This document shows positions 34,748 to 46,169 of a DNA stretch of 64,000 nucleotides, piece after piece. Source of the DNA: Annona cherimola. Its lineage: Eukaryota > Streptophyta > Magnoliopsida > Magnoliales > Annonaceae. The notes under the pieces are model-generated. The model was not told the origin of the DNA, did not search any database, and saw only the letters and a program-made list of their open reading frames with translations. The translations under genes and the position numbers were made by a program. Every line of letters begins with the position of its first letter. Position 1 is the first letter of the stretch. The stretch lies in NCBI GenBank assembly GCA_030490835.1, contig CM059971.1, positions 26,095,817 to 26,159,816 of the forward strand. Reading direction: 5' to 3'.

Positions 34748-35010
34748 CAAATTTCAGTCTAAAATTTTTCAATCAATTTTAATGTTCATAACGGTCCAAC
34801 TTTTAATTATCGTTTTACATTTTTCCATACAATTACCCTACTTTTTTATCATTTCTACATAACTACTCATACTACTAACCTATTTATTTTAATTTTATTC
34901 TACTTATTTTTCATCATTACCACTCTTTTATTATATTATTTTCTACCAATTAAAAAAATTTTACACTAAAAATTTTTCATATTAAAATTTTATCACTTCT
35001 TAAACACACC
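34686..35010 (-). mobile_element. Tourist-like MITE, reverse orientation
   Basis: Ends at TTAAACACACC (35000-35010). The interior is the reverse complement of the family (tacataactactcatactac, ttcatcattaccac). An A-rich run at 34725-34746 interrupts the left end. Confidence 0.65.
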
Positions 35011-35064
35011 TAGAATTATGGTTCAATGAAACCACTCCTCTACCCTTATTTCGAATAAGGCTAA

Positions 35065-35345
35065 GGGTGTGTCTGGGAATGAATAAAAATTTTAATGAAA
35101 AGTTTTATGGAGTAAAAGTTGTAAAACAATATGATGTTATAGGGGTAATAATAATGAATAAAGAGGATAAAGTTAAAATATATAGGTTAGTTGTGTGGGA
35201 AGTAGTGTAGAAATAATTTAAAAGTATGATAGTTGTATAAAAAAATGTGAATAAATAATTAAAAAATAAGGTAGTTGTAGAGAATGAAAAGTTTTAGATT
35301 GAAAAGTTTTAACCTGACATTTTTTAAGTATTGCCAAACACACCC
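35065..35345 (+). mobile_element. Tourist-like MITE, 281 bp, TAA target duplication
   Basis: GGGTGTGTCTGGG to CCAAACACACCC, flanked by TAA at 35062-35064 and 35346-35348. Full length, equal in length to the copy at 39120-39400. Confidence 0.85.
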
Positions 35346-35348
35346 TAA

Positions 35349-35615
35349 ATGCACTCGGGTGCAAGGTGCACTTAGCGTCAGTGCACCCAAGTGCATTTAA
35401 CCCTTTTTTTTGAAAATTTAAAATGACTAAAAATACTATTGGTTTTCAAAAATAAAAAATAAATATATACAAATTTTCAAAAATGGTAAAACTTGATACA
35501 CATATTAACTACACTTAGATTAACAGGTGTATAAAAAAATTTCAATAAAATAAAAAAATGGATTAAAGCACTCGGTTGCACCGTGGCTAAGTGCACCCGG
35601 GTGCGCTAGATCGGG
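35349..35615. mobile_element. AT-rich MITE, GTGCAC-ended family
   Basis: It begins atgcactcgggtgcaaggtgcac and ends taagtgcacccgggtgcgcta. The interior aaaacttgatacacatattaactacacttagat is shared with 16626-16975 and 48756-48990. It abuts the MITE at 35065-35345. Confidence 0.55.
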
Positions 35616-35639
35616 CCTCTGCTTGTTTTTTTTATCCTA

Positions 35640-35962
35640 GTAATGGATGTATTTACTATCATTTATATTCTTATAAACACCTATTCCTTTATCTAGTATT
35701 ATTCTACATGACTATCATCTAAAAATGTGTAAAATCATCATAGTGAAATGATTAGATGTTAAAAATTATATTTTAAACATCTAAGTGTCTAATTATTATT
35801 ATTATGTAGATATATTCTATAACGTATTATTATGTTCTGATGTACTATAAATGAAAACATTCTTCTTATGCGTGAATATATATTTTTAAGCAACTATGGC
35901 TCATGCATATTCTTCTTTATTTAAATGAAACTTAATCTCCTAGTAAATTAAGTGATGATAAA
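35640..35962. mobile_element. foldback MITE, family F
   Basis: Shares the left arm tttactatcatttatattcttata and the right arm gaaacttaatctcctagtaaattaa with the other family-F copies. It is immediately followed by a Tourist-like MITE. Confidence 0.55.
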
Positions 35963-35966
35963 TATA

Positions 35967-36243
35967 TGGTGCATTTGGTAATGAATAAAACTTTTGATGA
36001 AAAGTTTTGGAGAGTAAAAGTTGTCAAATGATATGATATGATAGGGGTAATGATGAGTAATAAAGAGGATAAAGTTAAAATAGATAGGTTAGTTGTGTGG
36101 ATAATTGTGTAGAAATGATTGAAAAGTAGGGTAGTTGTATAGGAAAATGCGAAAAAATGATTAAAAAATATAATAGTTATGGAGAGTGAAAAGTTTTAGA
36201 AAAGTTTTAACTTGATATTTTTTGTCGATTGCCAAACACACCC
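35967..36243 (+). mobile_element. Tourist-like MITE, ATA target duplication
   Basis: Starts TGGTGCATTTGG and ends CCAAACACACCC, with ATA at 35964-35966 and 36244-36246. The interior is very close to the 4168-4447 copy. Confidence 0.75.
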
Positions 36244-36827
36244 ATACTTGATAGAATAAACTTTCCATTATTATCAAGTGTAAAAATGAATAGGGTTACA
36301 TGGAAACCTTTTTATGTTTTTTTTTTTTTTTCGAAAGGAGAAACCTTTTTATGTTAGAAGCAAGACAAATATGTTACGATTACCTAGCGCAATTTAGTTT
36401 TAGCAGGATAAAACTAATCTTTTTAGCCCGATATAAAGATGGGTGATAAATTTTGATTCAAATTCAAAAATATTATCGATATGAGTCAACATGTCCTGAC
36501 ATAAAGAATCCCGACCCACTCAGTATTTATTTGCTATAAACTATGAACATGTTTTTTAATCTATTCTCATTTTTTTCAAAATTCTCACGTAACTTATTAC
36601 AAATTATATTGACAAAATAAGAATCAATGTGAGATATTTGCATATATACATCTCTTACGCATAATTGTATTTTTCCATCATTTTAGAAACTCTCGCAAAA
36701 AATATTATTATTTTAGGAAAAAAATTTTATAAATGCCAAAATCCATTATAAATGAAGCATATTTTATTAACCTATTTTAATAAAGATACATTATATTTGA
36801 ACTCATTTTTTTTTAGGACTAATGTTT

Positions 36828-37266
36828 TGTGATATCACACATCGGTTAGGATTAGGGGGGGAGCTTGGGTTATAAGTGAAGGCCGTCAGGTACTTTAGTG
36901 AGGCGCCTTTTGGGGAAGGACGGGATGCACGTGAACCCAAAGGGGCAAAACCTTGCTGGCCGAGGCCCAAAGTAGACAATATCTTACTGTTAGGCCTGGG
37001 GCGTTACAAATGGTATCAGAGCCGACTCCCGACCTCCGGCCGGTGGTGTCCAGCGGGGACGCTGGAGCCCCAAGGGAGGGTGGATGTGGAATCCCACATC
37101 GGTTAGGATGAGGGGGGGAGCCTGGGGCTATAAGTGGAGGCCGCCAGGTACCTCAGTGAGGCGCCTTTTGGGGAAGGACGGGATGCGCGTGAACCCAGAG
37201 GGGCAAAACCGTGCGGGCCAAGGCCCAAAGCGGACAATACCTTACTGTTAGGCCTGAGGCGTTACA
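36828..37266 (+). mobile_element. TRIM retrotransposon 1, complete, 439 bp
   Basis: Two LTRs (36828-37008, 181 bp, and 37085-37266, 182 bp) both run TGTG...GCGTTACA. The intervening 76 bp hold a methionine-tRNA-type primer-binding site TGGTATCAGAGCC two bases after the 5' LTR, and a purine-rich AAGGGAGGGTGGA just before the 3' LTR. TGTTT target duplications sit at 36823-36827 and 37267-37271. There is no coding sequence, as expected for TRIM elements, which depend on proteins supplied in trans. Confidence 0.95.
37011..37023 (+). other. primer-binding site of TRIM 1
   Basis: TGGTATCAGAGCC, complementary to the 3' end expected for the initiator tRNA-Met, as in many plant LTR elements. Confidence 0.85.
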
Positions 37267-37271
37267 TGTTT

Positions 37272-37860
37272 ACATTTTAATTAGTCAAATAATGAAACAT
37301 ACAATATTTAAATTTTGCATAGATGTGTCTTTGTATTTAATATATTTATAAATTTTTAAAATTATTCTACTTGATCGGCATTTTTCACCGACGATTGTCC
37401 AGATACCAATCTAAGACTAACTCAACATTTGTCCCACGACCTATTAAAGAAATATGAGAGTCAAATTGACCTTATCTTAACTTAGTATAAAAAAAATTGT
37501 CAAAAAAATTTTTAGAAAATAAGATTAAGGTTAGGCAAACCCTAACCAAGTAAAACCCGCACTAATTCTTATCCTTACTCCTATGCATCTGAATGTACAA
37601 AATCATATCTCACTCTTAAAATATTAGATGAATGTTAAATATACTCATAACTTTCACCTTAATTTTAAATATACCCAATGAGTGCGGAAATTGAAAACCT
37701 TCATATATACTCATTAAGTTTTCCGTTAATTTCGAATATACCCAGTTAGCTAGCTTCCATCAATTAAATAGCCAACTGTGATATTTTTGAATGGTGAATT
37801 TTTAAATGACTAGTTTACCTTTCCATTACAAAAATAGATGACAGAGAGAGGGAGAAGAAC
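37272..37860. other. intergenic, nothing recognised
   Basis: AT-rich DNA between TRIM 1 and the glycosyltransferase pseudogene. No features were supported. Confidence 0.4.
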
Positions 37861-37869
37861 TCTTCATCA

Positions 37870-38640
37870 GCCACCTCTCTCAGTCCCAAGGCCCGTCCCT
37901 CTGCATCATCATTGATGTCTTCTCTGGCTGGACTCGCCTAAAAGCTTATCATTCTCCACGCCATCTTCACTACCTACAGCAATCCGTGACTTCGAACCGC
38001 CCGGACAATTCAACAACGACTCCGATTTTGAAGAAGAGGAGGAAAAAATGGGAAGGTGCAGATCTTCGTTGCTTCGACGCCTCTGAAGAATACTCTGCTA
38101 CTAATGCGATGTAGATGTGAGTCAAGTCGCTGTCTACCCTAGCAGATAAGTTCAGGGCTTGTCGCCAGCATCCTCTGAGGCAGAGGATGGCACGTTCTCG
38201 AATGGAAACCACCTGTCGTTGCCATTAGACAATACCGAAGACTATGTTGTAGCCACCCTGATGCAGAGACAAGAAGAGCAATTACACTGAGTGGTTGAAT
38301 CCCCGCCACCCATCTTCCATGTTCTACGTGTCTTTCGAGTCCCATAACACTATCTTGACGTCATAGATGATAGAGTTGATGAGGGGTCTAGAACTGAGTG
38401 GGCAAGATTTCATTTGGGTGATTCGATCGCCGATCAGCTTCAACATAAATGGCTAGATAATGTTAGAATGACTGCCGAAGCGGGTTTAAGGAGCGAGTGA
38501 GCAAAGAGAAGAAGCAGGGGCTGCTGGTGCGAGGGTCCGCACCCCAGGTGAACATTCACAAATCCAAATCCATCAAAATCGATCGATAGCAACAGGAATT
38601 TAGGGCAACAAATCTACAACCCACCGATCAATTGCCATAC
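37870..38640 (+). pseudogene. UDP-glycosyltransferase pseudogene (UGT92-like)
   Basis: Frames shift several times, but ordered pieces of a plant family-1 glycosyltransferase are readable: PSLCIIIDVFSGWT (about 37896-37938), EWLNPRHPSSMFYVSF then SHNTI (38289-38350), LSGQDFIWVIRSPISFNING (38394-38453), and KEKKQGLLVRGSAPQV (about 38504-38551), the start of the PSPG donor-binding box. The rest of that box, including its downstream HCGWNS core, is lost. UGTs transfer sugars from UDP-sugars to small molecules. This copy carries multiple stops and frameshifts and is not functional. The UGT92 assignment rests on motif wording only. Confidence 0.75.
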
Positions 38641-39117
38641 CCTGTTCCGACACCAAGCTCTAGTAGTCTTCCCTTCCAACCCATCCCAGGAGCAACTTTT
38701 AGCACTATGTGATGGCAGCTATCGATTTTGGTAGTAGTGTCCTCTATCGGCAGGCACCAGCAATAAAAATTAGAACCAGCGAGCTCACCTCGGCACCGCC
38801 ATTAAATCGATCAGCTGCCTTCTCTTACTCTTCATTGGTCAATACGAGAAGGGGCTCCTGATAACAGTGGAGGCAAAATTCCTTTGAACTAGCAGCGTAA
38901 TCTTTCCCAAATCCGATGGACGATGGTGACGTAAAAGATGGTGGAATTGATTTCCTGGCAAGCGTCAAACGACAACAAATTTGTTTGGTTGGTTGGGAAG
39001 ACAAAGCAACATACAAGTAATTTTGGCATTCACAAAATTTCAAGGGTAATTTGGACCAAACAAGCCCTATTTACTGCTGCAAAAATGATGAGGGATATTT
39101 GATATCTATGATATATT
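38641..39117. other. flank of the UGT pseudogene
   Basis: GC-richer than its surroundings up to about 39000. It may be more decayed gene-derived sequence, but no motif is convincing. Confidence 0.35.
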
Positions 39118-39119
39118 CA

Positions 39120-39400
39120 GGGTGTGTTTGTTAACAATGAAAAGTTGTCAAGTTAAAACTTTTCAATCAAAAACTTTTCACTTTCCACAACTATCTTATT
39201 TTTTAATTATTTCTTCACATTTTTCTATATAACTACCCTACTTTTCAATCATTTCTACACCACTACCAACACAACAAACCTATCTATTTCAACTTTATCC
39301 TATTTATTCCTCATCATTACCCCTATCATATCACATCATTTGACAACTTTTCATCTCTAAAACTTTTCATCAAAAGTTTTATCCATTCCCAAACACACCC
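39120..39400 (-). mobile_element. Tourist-like MITE, 281 bp, TCA target duplication
   Basis: GGGTGTGTTTGTT to CCCAAACACACCC, with TCA at 39117-39119 and 39401-39403. The interior is the reverse complement of the + copies. Full length. Confidence 0.88.
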
Positions 39401-39403
39401 TCA

Positions 39404-40227
39404 ATGTGTGTGTACATATATATAAAAGATTTTATAGATTTTTTTGAAATTAAGGATAAAGGTTGTGGGAATATTTAAAATTAACCCTAAAATATTTTAT
39501 ATATAAGATACAAGTTGGGTTGGGTTGATTGAATATGTGGATTGGCTTAACCCAATTTTCAAAATCTAGTCGAGCTTAACCTGATTTGTTAAGTTCCAAC
39601 CTAGTCCTTGCTAACATGGGTTGAATCATCCAATTCAGATGATGCCCAACTCTATTTACACTCCTAATATACAAGGAGAATGCTCCATTTACACTCCATA
39701 GTTGGGGGAATGTTTCATTGCAATCAGATGCACTTAAATTTCAATGCGTCCTAAAAATCTCATTTTATTATTATTATTATTCAAATTTTTTAATGAAACT
39801 TTTAATATAGGTATATTTAATCGATAAATTAATTTTTATAATTTTTAAAAATATGTATATATGTCTTTTCTATTTTTAAAAATGAGAGGATTTTGGTACT
39901 TTTTAAATGACTAAACTATCCCCATTCTCAAAAATAGAAAACATATGTATATAAGTCTCCAAAAATGGTAAATCTTTGATTACAGTTTAAATACACCTAA
40001 ATTAAGAGTCTTATAAAAAATTTTAACAAACAATAATAATAAATGGGATTTCCAGCTGGTTGCATTGAAACAAATCCAATACACGGCAATAAAAAAATTA
40101 TTTTTATTTTTCATAGATATGCGAATTTCCCTAAGATTAGTGATCATGCCAAATTTTATATTTTTTAAACTTTTACACATTTATGAAATCGGGTTTTATA
40201 AAATTAACCTTTTTTAAATGTTAATAA
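39404..40227. other. AT-rich spacer with MITE-like remnants
   Basis: Contains an aacccaa/ggttgggttga tract at 39510-39640, resembling interiors of the GGTGCAAC-ended elements, and AT-rich blocks with atgtatatatgtctttt and catatgtatataagtctcc in inverted arrangement (39850-39960). Not resolved further. Confidence 0.35.
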
Positions 40228-40605
40228 TTGATACAAAGTTCAATCTATTCATTGTATTTAATATCATTTGTTTAAGTAGGAAACCGAGTTTTATCTAAAT
40301 CGAATATATGCATAGGCCACATTTGCTCAAAAATATGTACATTTATTTGTAAATTAAGAAAAATGCTTAGATTCATTCAATTATGTATTAAAATATAGTA
40401 TTTTATAAAATTATTTATCCTTATAGTAGTTATATTTTACTTAATTTAAATGTTAAAAATACTACTTAAATTGATATTTAGCATTAAATCATTTTATTAT
40501 TTAATTTTACACATATGTGGATGAGGTCGTATACAAAAATACTAGATAAATAAAGGATTTTTTTTAAATAATATAAATGGTATTAGATATAAAAGATGTA
40601 GTAAA
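40228..40605. mobile_element. foldback MITE, family F
   Basis: The left arm cattgtatttaatatcatttg is mirrored by aaataatataaatggtattagatata at the right. The middle block atgcttagattcattcaattatgta matches 33712-34075. Confidence 0.6.
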
Positions 40606-41290
40606 TTTTTCATTTACTATCTAGATATTAAAAATAGAGAGACTTCCATAGAAGGGTTTCATAGAAATATCCCAAAAATAAAAATACATAAAAATCAAAA
40701 AATATAAGATTTAACATGGTAATTGAAGTTAGTAGGGTCCATATACACAAAAAAAATTTTGGCCCTTTGGATAATGTCCCTCTAATTATTTGCAAGATAA
40801 AGTATATGAGTAAAAACGAGTAAAGTATTTGCCAAATAAATCTGAATAACCATCAGTTGCACCTAGTGCGCTACCCCTTCTTTTATTTTTTTTCACCATT
40901 ATGTGAGCCCAAGCACAAAGATTCCATGTAATTAGTCACATGAAAAGCAGTTTTTTATATTAAAATTCAAAAAAATTAAATAAAAATTAATCAATTATAA
41001 AATTATATACAAAGTACATGCTTATGCCCGTAAAATGTTAATATAGGCGGTAGTGCAGGGGCACTGGATCATAATCTGATAAATCCAGTATGCTACTAAA
41101 AGTCTCAAACAATTATATCAAAAAAAAAAAAAGTCTAAAACAAAACCCAAAAAGCATCTTTGACAAAAAAAAAAAAGGAGATATTTGACAAATGCGAAAA
41201 CTAACCATGTAAAACTTTTCCATGTATTAAATATACTTTGATTAACATTTATGTGAAAAGAGTTTCAAAAAATATAAAAAAATAATGCAC
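40606..41290. other. AT-rich MITE-like spacer
   Basis: Contains remnants of the GTGCAC-ended family near 40855-40880 (gttgcacctagtgcgct) and 41280-41300. Nothing coding was seen. Confidence 0.35.
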
Positions 41291-41299
41291 CTTGCTTCA

Positions 41300-41764
41300 T
41301 TGAAACAAGTTCCAATATTATGTATTCTGCCCTCTTCATGACCTTCTTTAGTCAGTGATGACAATCCCTCTGCTCCATTGTTGGCGTTGCAAGCAAGGGA
41401 CTGGGGGCATGTTTGCCAAGTCGTTCTTTTAGTATGAAATGCTTTGGGGTAAATGGTAAATGCAGAGAAGATGGCCATATATTTCTGCACAAACTAATTA
41501 TGCAGGCTAGAAGGGAAATGGAGAATTTGATGGGATCGAAGGAACAGAAGTTCATGGTGTGCTTGCGACTACTTGCTTTGGTGGGCAGAAACAAAAGAAG
41601 AATGTTTCAGAGCTAAAAGAGAACATAAAAGAGAATTCAAGGATGGCAAACCGAACTAATCTCGTGTGTAGGAAAGGAGATCTTAATAAAGGCGGTGGTT
41701 CATGTTGTTCCCAGCTATGCAATGAATATGTTTCTCTTTCCATAAATGTCGTGTAAAGATCTAA
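41300..41764 (+). mobile_element. L1 LINE fragment 1 (reverse transcriptase)
   Basis: The translation across frames gives a decayed catalytic region (VSDDNPSAPLL where FADDSLLF is expected, about 41350-41385), then MVNAEKMAIYFCTN, LVGRNKRRMF and GKEILIKAVVHVVPSYAMN (about 41680-41740), in the order of plant L1 ORF2. Stops are present. The frame ends at CKDL just before 41765, where another element is inserted, and continues at 52339. Confidence 0.85.
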
Positions 41765-41776
41765 GAGAGTCAACCC

Positions 41777-41796
41777 ATGGGAAGTGCTTCCCATGA
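41777..41796. repeat. perfect hairpin in the left end of the 10.6-kb element
   Basis: CATGGGAAG, two bases, then CTTCCCATG: a 9-bp perfect inverted repeat inside the terminal repeat. The right end (about 52305-52320) has a weaker equivalent around gaaagcgcttcc. Confidence 0.8.
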
Positions 41797-42191
41797 GAAA
41801 AAAAAGGAAGCAGGGGCAATTTAGTAATTTTCCATCGTGAGTATGTTTAATTAAAAACGTGAGTATGTTTGATTTTTTGATAAATTTTATATTATATACA
41901 TACAAAATCTCAATCTATTTCATTCATTTGATAGATCAATTAGTAAAACGTATGTAAACATAATTTTTCATTATTTGGAAATTTTTAAAAAATATTAATG
42001 TACAAAAAATGATTTTTTAATAAGATTTCATCATAATTGGTAAAGTTGAAAAATAAAATTTGTATTAGAAATTATGTTATATTATTTAAAGTTAATGTAA
42101 TTAAGGTACTCTCAAGAATAACAATTTCTCATATTTTTCTTGAATTTTTGAAAATTTATTAATATTTTTTTATTTTCTGAATATAATAGAA

Positions 42192-43408
42192 TCTAACCGT
42201 GTCTAACCGTGTCTAACCGCGTCTAACCGTATCTAACCGTGTCTAACCGTTTCTAATTTTTGAAATTAATAATTTAATCCTAATTTAACACCTATAATAT
42301 GATCCTAGGGCAAGGTCATTTATATCTTAAAAACTAAATTTGGAACCCAAATAATATGATTTATAAAAATCACCATAATCTAACCGTGTCTAACCGCGTC
42401 TAACCCTGTCTAACCGCGTCTAACCGTGTCTAACCGTGTCTAATTTTTAAAATTAATAATTTAATCATAATTTAACACCTGTAATATAATCTTAGGGCCC
42501 TTATAAAGCCATATATATCTTAAAAACCAAATTTGGAACTCAAATAATATGATTTATTAAAGTCACCATTAATCTAACCCTGTCTAACCCTGTCTAACCG
42601 TGTCTAACCCTGTCTAACCGCGTCTAACCGCGACTAACCGCGTCTAATTTTTGAAATTAATAATTTAATCCTAATTTAACACCTCTAATATGATTCTAGG
42701 GCCCTTATAAGGATATATATATCTTAAAAACCAAATTTGGAACCCAAATAATATGATTTATAAAAATCACCATTAATCTAACCGTGTCTAACCCTGTCTA
42801 ACCCTGTCTAACTGCGTCTAACTCTGTCTAACCGCGTTTAACCGCATCTAACCGCGTCTAACCGTGTCTAATTTTTGAAATTAATAATTTAATCCTAATT
42901 TAACACCTTTAATATGATCCTAGGGCCCTTATAAGCTCATATATATCTTAAAAATCAAATTTGAAACTCAAATAATATGATTTATAAAAATCACCATTAA
43001 TCTAACTGTGTCTAACCGTGTCTAACCCTGTCTAACCATGTCTAACCCTGTCTAACCTTGTCTAACCGCGTCTAACCCTGTCTAACCGCGTCTAACCGCA
43101 TCTAACCGCGTCTAACCGTGTCTAACCCTGTCTAACCATGTCTAACCGTGTCTAACCGTGTCTAACCCTGTCTAACCATGTCTAACCGCGTCTAACCGCA
43201 TCTAACCGTGTCTAACCGTGTCTAATTTTTGAAATTAATAATTTAATCCTAATTTAACACCTGTAATATGATCCTAGGGCCCTTATAAGATCATATATGT
43301 CTTCAAAACTAAATTTGGAACTCAAATAATATGATTTATCAAAATCACCATAATCTATCCGTGTCTAACCGTGTCTAACCGCATCTAACTCTGTCTAACC
43401 GCGTCTAA
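42192..43408. repeat. compound satellite: decamer runs separated by a 127-134 bp spacer
   Basis: The 10-bp unit TCTAACCNNG (NN mostly GT, GC or CT) occurs in six runs starting at 42192, 42379, 42573, 42777, 43001 and 43354, with 6, 6, 7, 9, 22 and 5 copies. Between runs is the same AT-rich spacer (tctaatttttgaaattaata..., atgatcctagggccc..., caaataatatgattta...). The spacer is nearly constant while decamer number varies. No coding potential. Confidence 0.95.
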
Positions 43409-43587
43409 TTCATAATCTATGTATTTTGCAAAATGTATATCTTTAATATTCATTCGAGGACTAAGTAATTTTGGAACTAAATAAATATATAAAGTTATAA
43501 TTAAAAATATTAACACTACTTGATTAAATGAAATAAAAATTTATACAAAAAAATAAAATAGTAAAAAATATTATATATATTTTGGAT

Positions 43588-45295
43588 GCCCGCGGGACAC
43601 ATGATTATTTTTGTAAAAAAAAAATATTCATTTGTTGAGGCCCGTAGGACATTTATATATTTTAAAAAAATAATACATTCATTTTTGGAGGCCCGCGGGA
43701 CACATTTAAATTTTAATAAAACATTATATTCATTTTTGGACGCCCGCGGGACACGTATATATTTTTATAAAAACACAATATTCATTTTTTGAGGCCCGTG
43801 GGACATTTATATATTTTTAAAAAATAATAAATTCATTTTTGGACGCCCGCGGGACACTTATATATTTTTATAAAACATTATATTCATTTTTGGACGCCCG
43901 CGGGACACGTATATATTTTCATAAAAACAAAATATTCATTTTTTGAGGCCCGTGGGACATTTATATATTTTAAAAAAACTATACATTCATTTTTTGAAGC
44001 CCGCGGGACACATTTAAATTTTTATAAAATATTCTATTCATTTTTGGACGCCCGCGGGACACGTATATATTTTTATACAAACAAAATATTCATTTTTTGA
44101 GGCCCGTGGGACATTTATATATTTTATAAAAACAATACATTCATTTTTGGAGGCCCGCGGGACACATTTAAATTTTTATAAAACATTATATTCATTTTTG
44201 GACGCCCGCGGGACACGTATATATTTTTATAAAAACAAAATATTCATTTTTTGAGGCCCGTGGGGCATTTATATATTTTAAAAAAATAATATATTCATTT
44301 TTGGACGCCCGCGGGACACATTTAAATTTTTATAAAATATTATATTCATTTTTGGATGCCCGCGGGACACGTATATATTTTTATAAAAACAAAATATTCA
44401 TTTCTTGAGGCCCGTGGGACATTTATATATTTTATAAAAATAATACATTCATTTTTGGAGGCCCGCGGGACACATTTAAATTTTTATAAAACATTATATT
44501 CATTTTTGGACGCCCACGGGACACGTATACATTTTTATAAAAATAAAATATCCATTTTTTGAAGCCCGTAGGACATTTATATATTTTATAAAAATAATAC
44601 ATTCATTTTTGGAGGCCCGGGGGATACATATATATTTTTATAAAACATTATATTCATTTTGGACACCCACGGGACACGTATACATTTTTATAAAAATAAA
44701 ATATTCATTTTTTGAGGCTTGTGGGACAGTTATATATTTTATAAAAACAATACATTTATTTTTGGAGGCCCGGGGGATACATATATATTTTTATAAAACA
44801 TTATATTCATTTTTGGACGCCCACGGGACACGTATATATTTTTATAAAAACAAAATATTCATTTTTTGAGGCCCGTGGGACATTTATATATTTTATAAAA
44901 ACAACACATTCATTTTTGGAGGCCCGCGGGATACATTTATATTTTTAGAAACTAAAATATTCATTTTTGGACGCCCGCGGGACACGTATATATTTTTATA
45001 AAAATAAAATATTCATTTTTTTAGGCCCGTAGGACACATATACATTTTTATTACACAAATCTATGATTTTTTAAGGCTCGTGGGACATTCATATATTCTA
45101 AAAAAACCAAAATATTCATTTTTGGAGGCCAGCGGGACACATGTATTTTCATAAAACAAAACATTCGTTTTTCCTAGCCCCCGCAACACATATGTATTTT
45201 AGAAATACAAAATATGCATTTTTTGGACGCCCGCGGGCTATTTATATATTTTAGAAAAAAAAACATTTATTTTTTCAGGCCCGTGGGACACGAAT
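43588..45295. repeat. 51-52 bp satellite with a 3-monomer higher-order period
   Basis: About 33 monomers each begin GCCCGCGGGACA or GCCCGTGGGACA followed by AT-rich sequence. Three variants alternate: A (gggacacgtatatattt), B (cccgtgggacatttatata) and C (gggacacatttaaattt), giving a period of about 154 bp (A starts at 43742, 43897, 44051, 44206, 44360). Most A and C monomers carry the palindrome CCCGCGGG. The right end (45000-45295) is more diverged. Open frames here are products of the near-multiple-of-three period. Confidence 0.95.
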
Positions 45296-45639
45296 ATATT
45301 TCATATAAATAGTAATAATTATTTTGATATTTTACGTCAATGTAAATATTTATATTTCATTATTTTCAATACTCCATAAAGCAAATCAAAATTTAATACC
45401 TTATGAAATATTTAAAATCTTAATTTTAATTTTAATTTTATATTAAAACATTTAATTTTTTTAATGCCTCTGATAAAGATATAATATTATACTAAATATT
45501 TGATAAATTATATATAACTGTGGCTTAGTTTTAATATGTAAATATATGTTACCTTTTGGGATTAGTTAAATGATCAATTTTGCATATAACTATATTAAAT
45601 TAAAATTTGATAACAAAATTTATTAAATACAGGTAAAAT

Positions 45640-45830
45640 AATAGTTTTTCAAGCGATTATATAAATTTTAAAGTGATATTCAAGATTATTTCAAACATCA
45701 TTTTTATGTGGACAAATAATCCTATAATATTATTAAATTCTAATGCATCTGAATCTAATAACTTTTTATATTTTACACAAGAATAGTTTTTTTTAAAAAA
45801 GGATATGTAACCCACTTAATTAGTTTAAAC
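45640..45830. mobile_element. family-F MITE fragment
   Basis: Shares tttttatgtggacaaataatcctataatattattaaattctaat with the foldback MITEs at 32778 and 35640. The ends are missing. Confidence 0.45.
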
Positions 45831-45859
45831 TAAAATTACAAATTTGCTGACTTCAAGCG

Positions 45860-46062
45860 ATCAACGTAAACATACAATTTCATAAATATTTATAATGAAC
45901 CAAAAATATATAGAAAATTTCATCATATATAACACCTCTAAATATGTACCTTCGTGTTATATCTCCTGTATATTTTCTATATATTTATATTTTTTTATAA
46001 TTGCTTGGTAATATATAGAAAGTCAAAATTGTATGTTTAGGTTGATTTCGAACGGAAAAAAC
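45860..46062. repeat. inverted repeat around cgtaaacatacaattt
   Basis: gatcaacgtaaacatacaattt at the left is mirrored by aaattgtatgtttaggttgat at the right, with further pairing of tatatagaaaatt and tattttctatata inside. A possible small foldback element. Confidence 0.6.
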
Positions 46063-46169
46063 AGTCGAAAATCGAAATAGGAATTGGTGCAAAAGTCAAA
46101 ATTCAGCTGGTCAAAATTAGATGATAAAGCAACTTAACTGCGTCGGCTGACATGTTTGTGTTGTGTGGT

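Noticed and set aside
42192..43408. Interstitial telomere-like repeat (CTAACCC resemblance)
   Set aside because: The unit is 10 bp (TCTAACCNNG), not the 7-bp plant TTTAGGG or 6-bp TTAGGG, and the variation does not fit degenerate telomere.
43586..44869. Open frames encoding repeats such as ARGTHLNFYKTLYSF
   Set aside because: They arise because the 51-bp monomer is a multiple of three; monomers of 52 bp break the frame, and there is no promoter or homology.
42192..45295. CRISPR-like array
   Set aside because: Eukaryotic context, spacers are near-identical to each other, and no cas genes; these are satellites.
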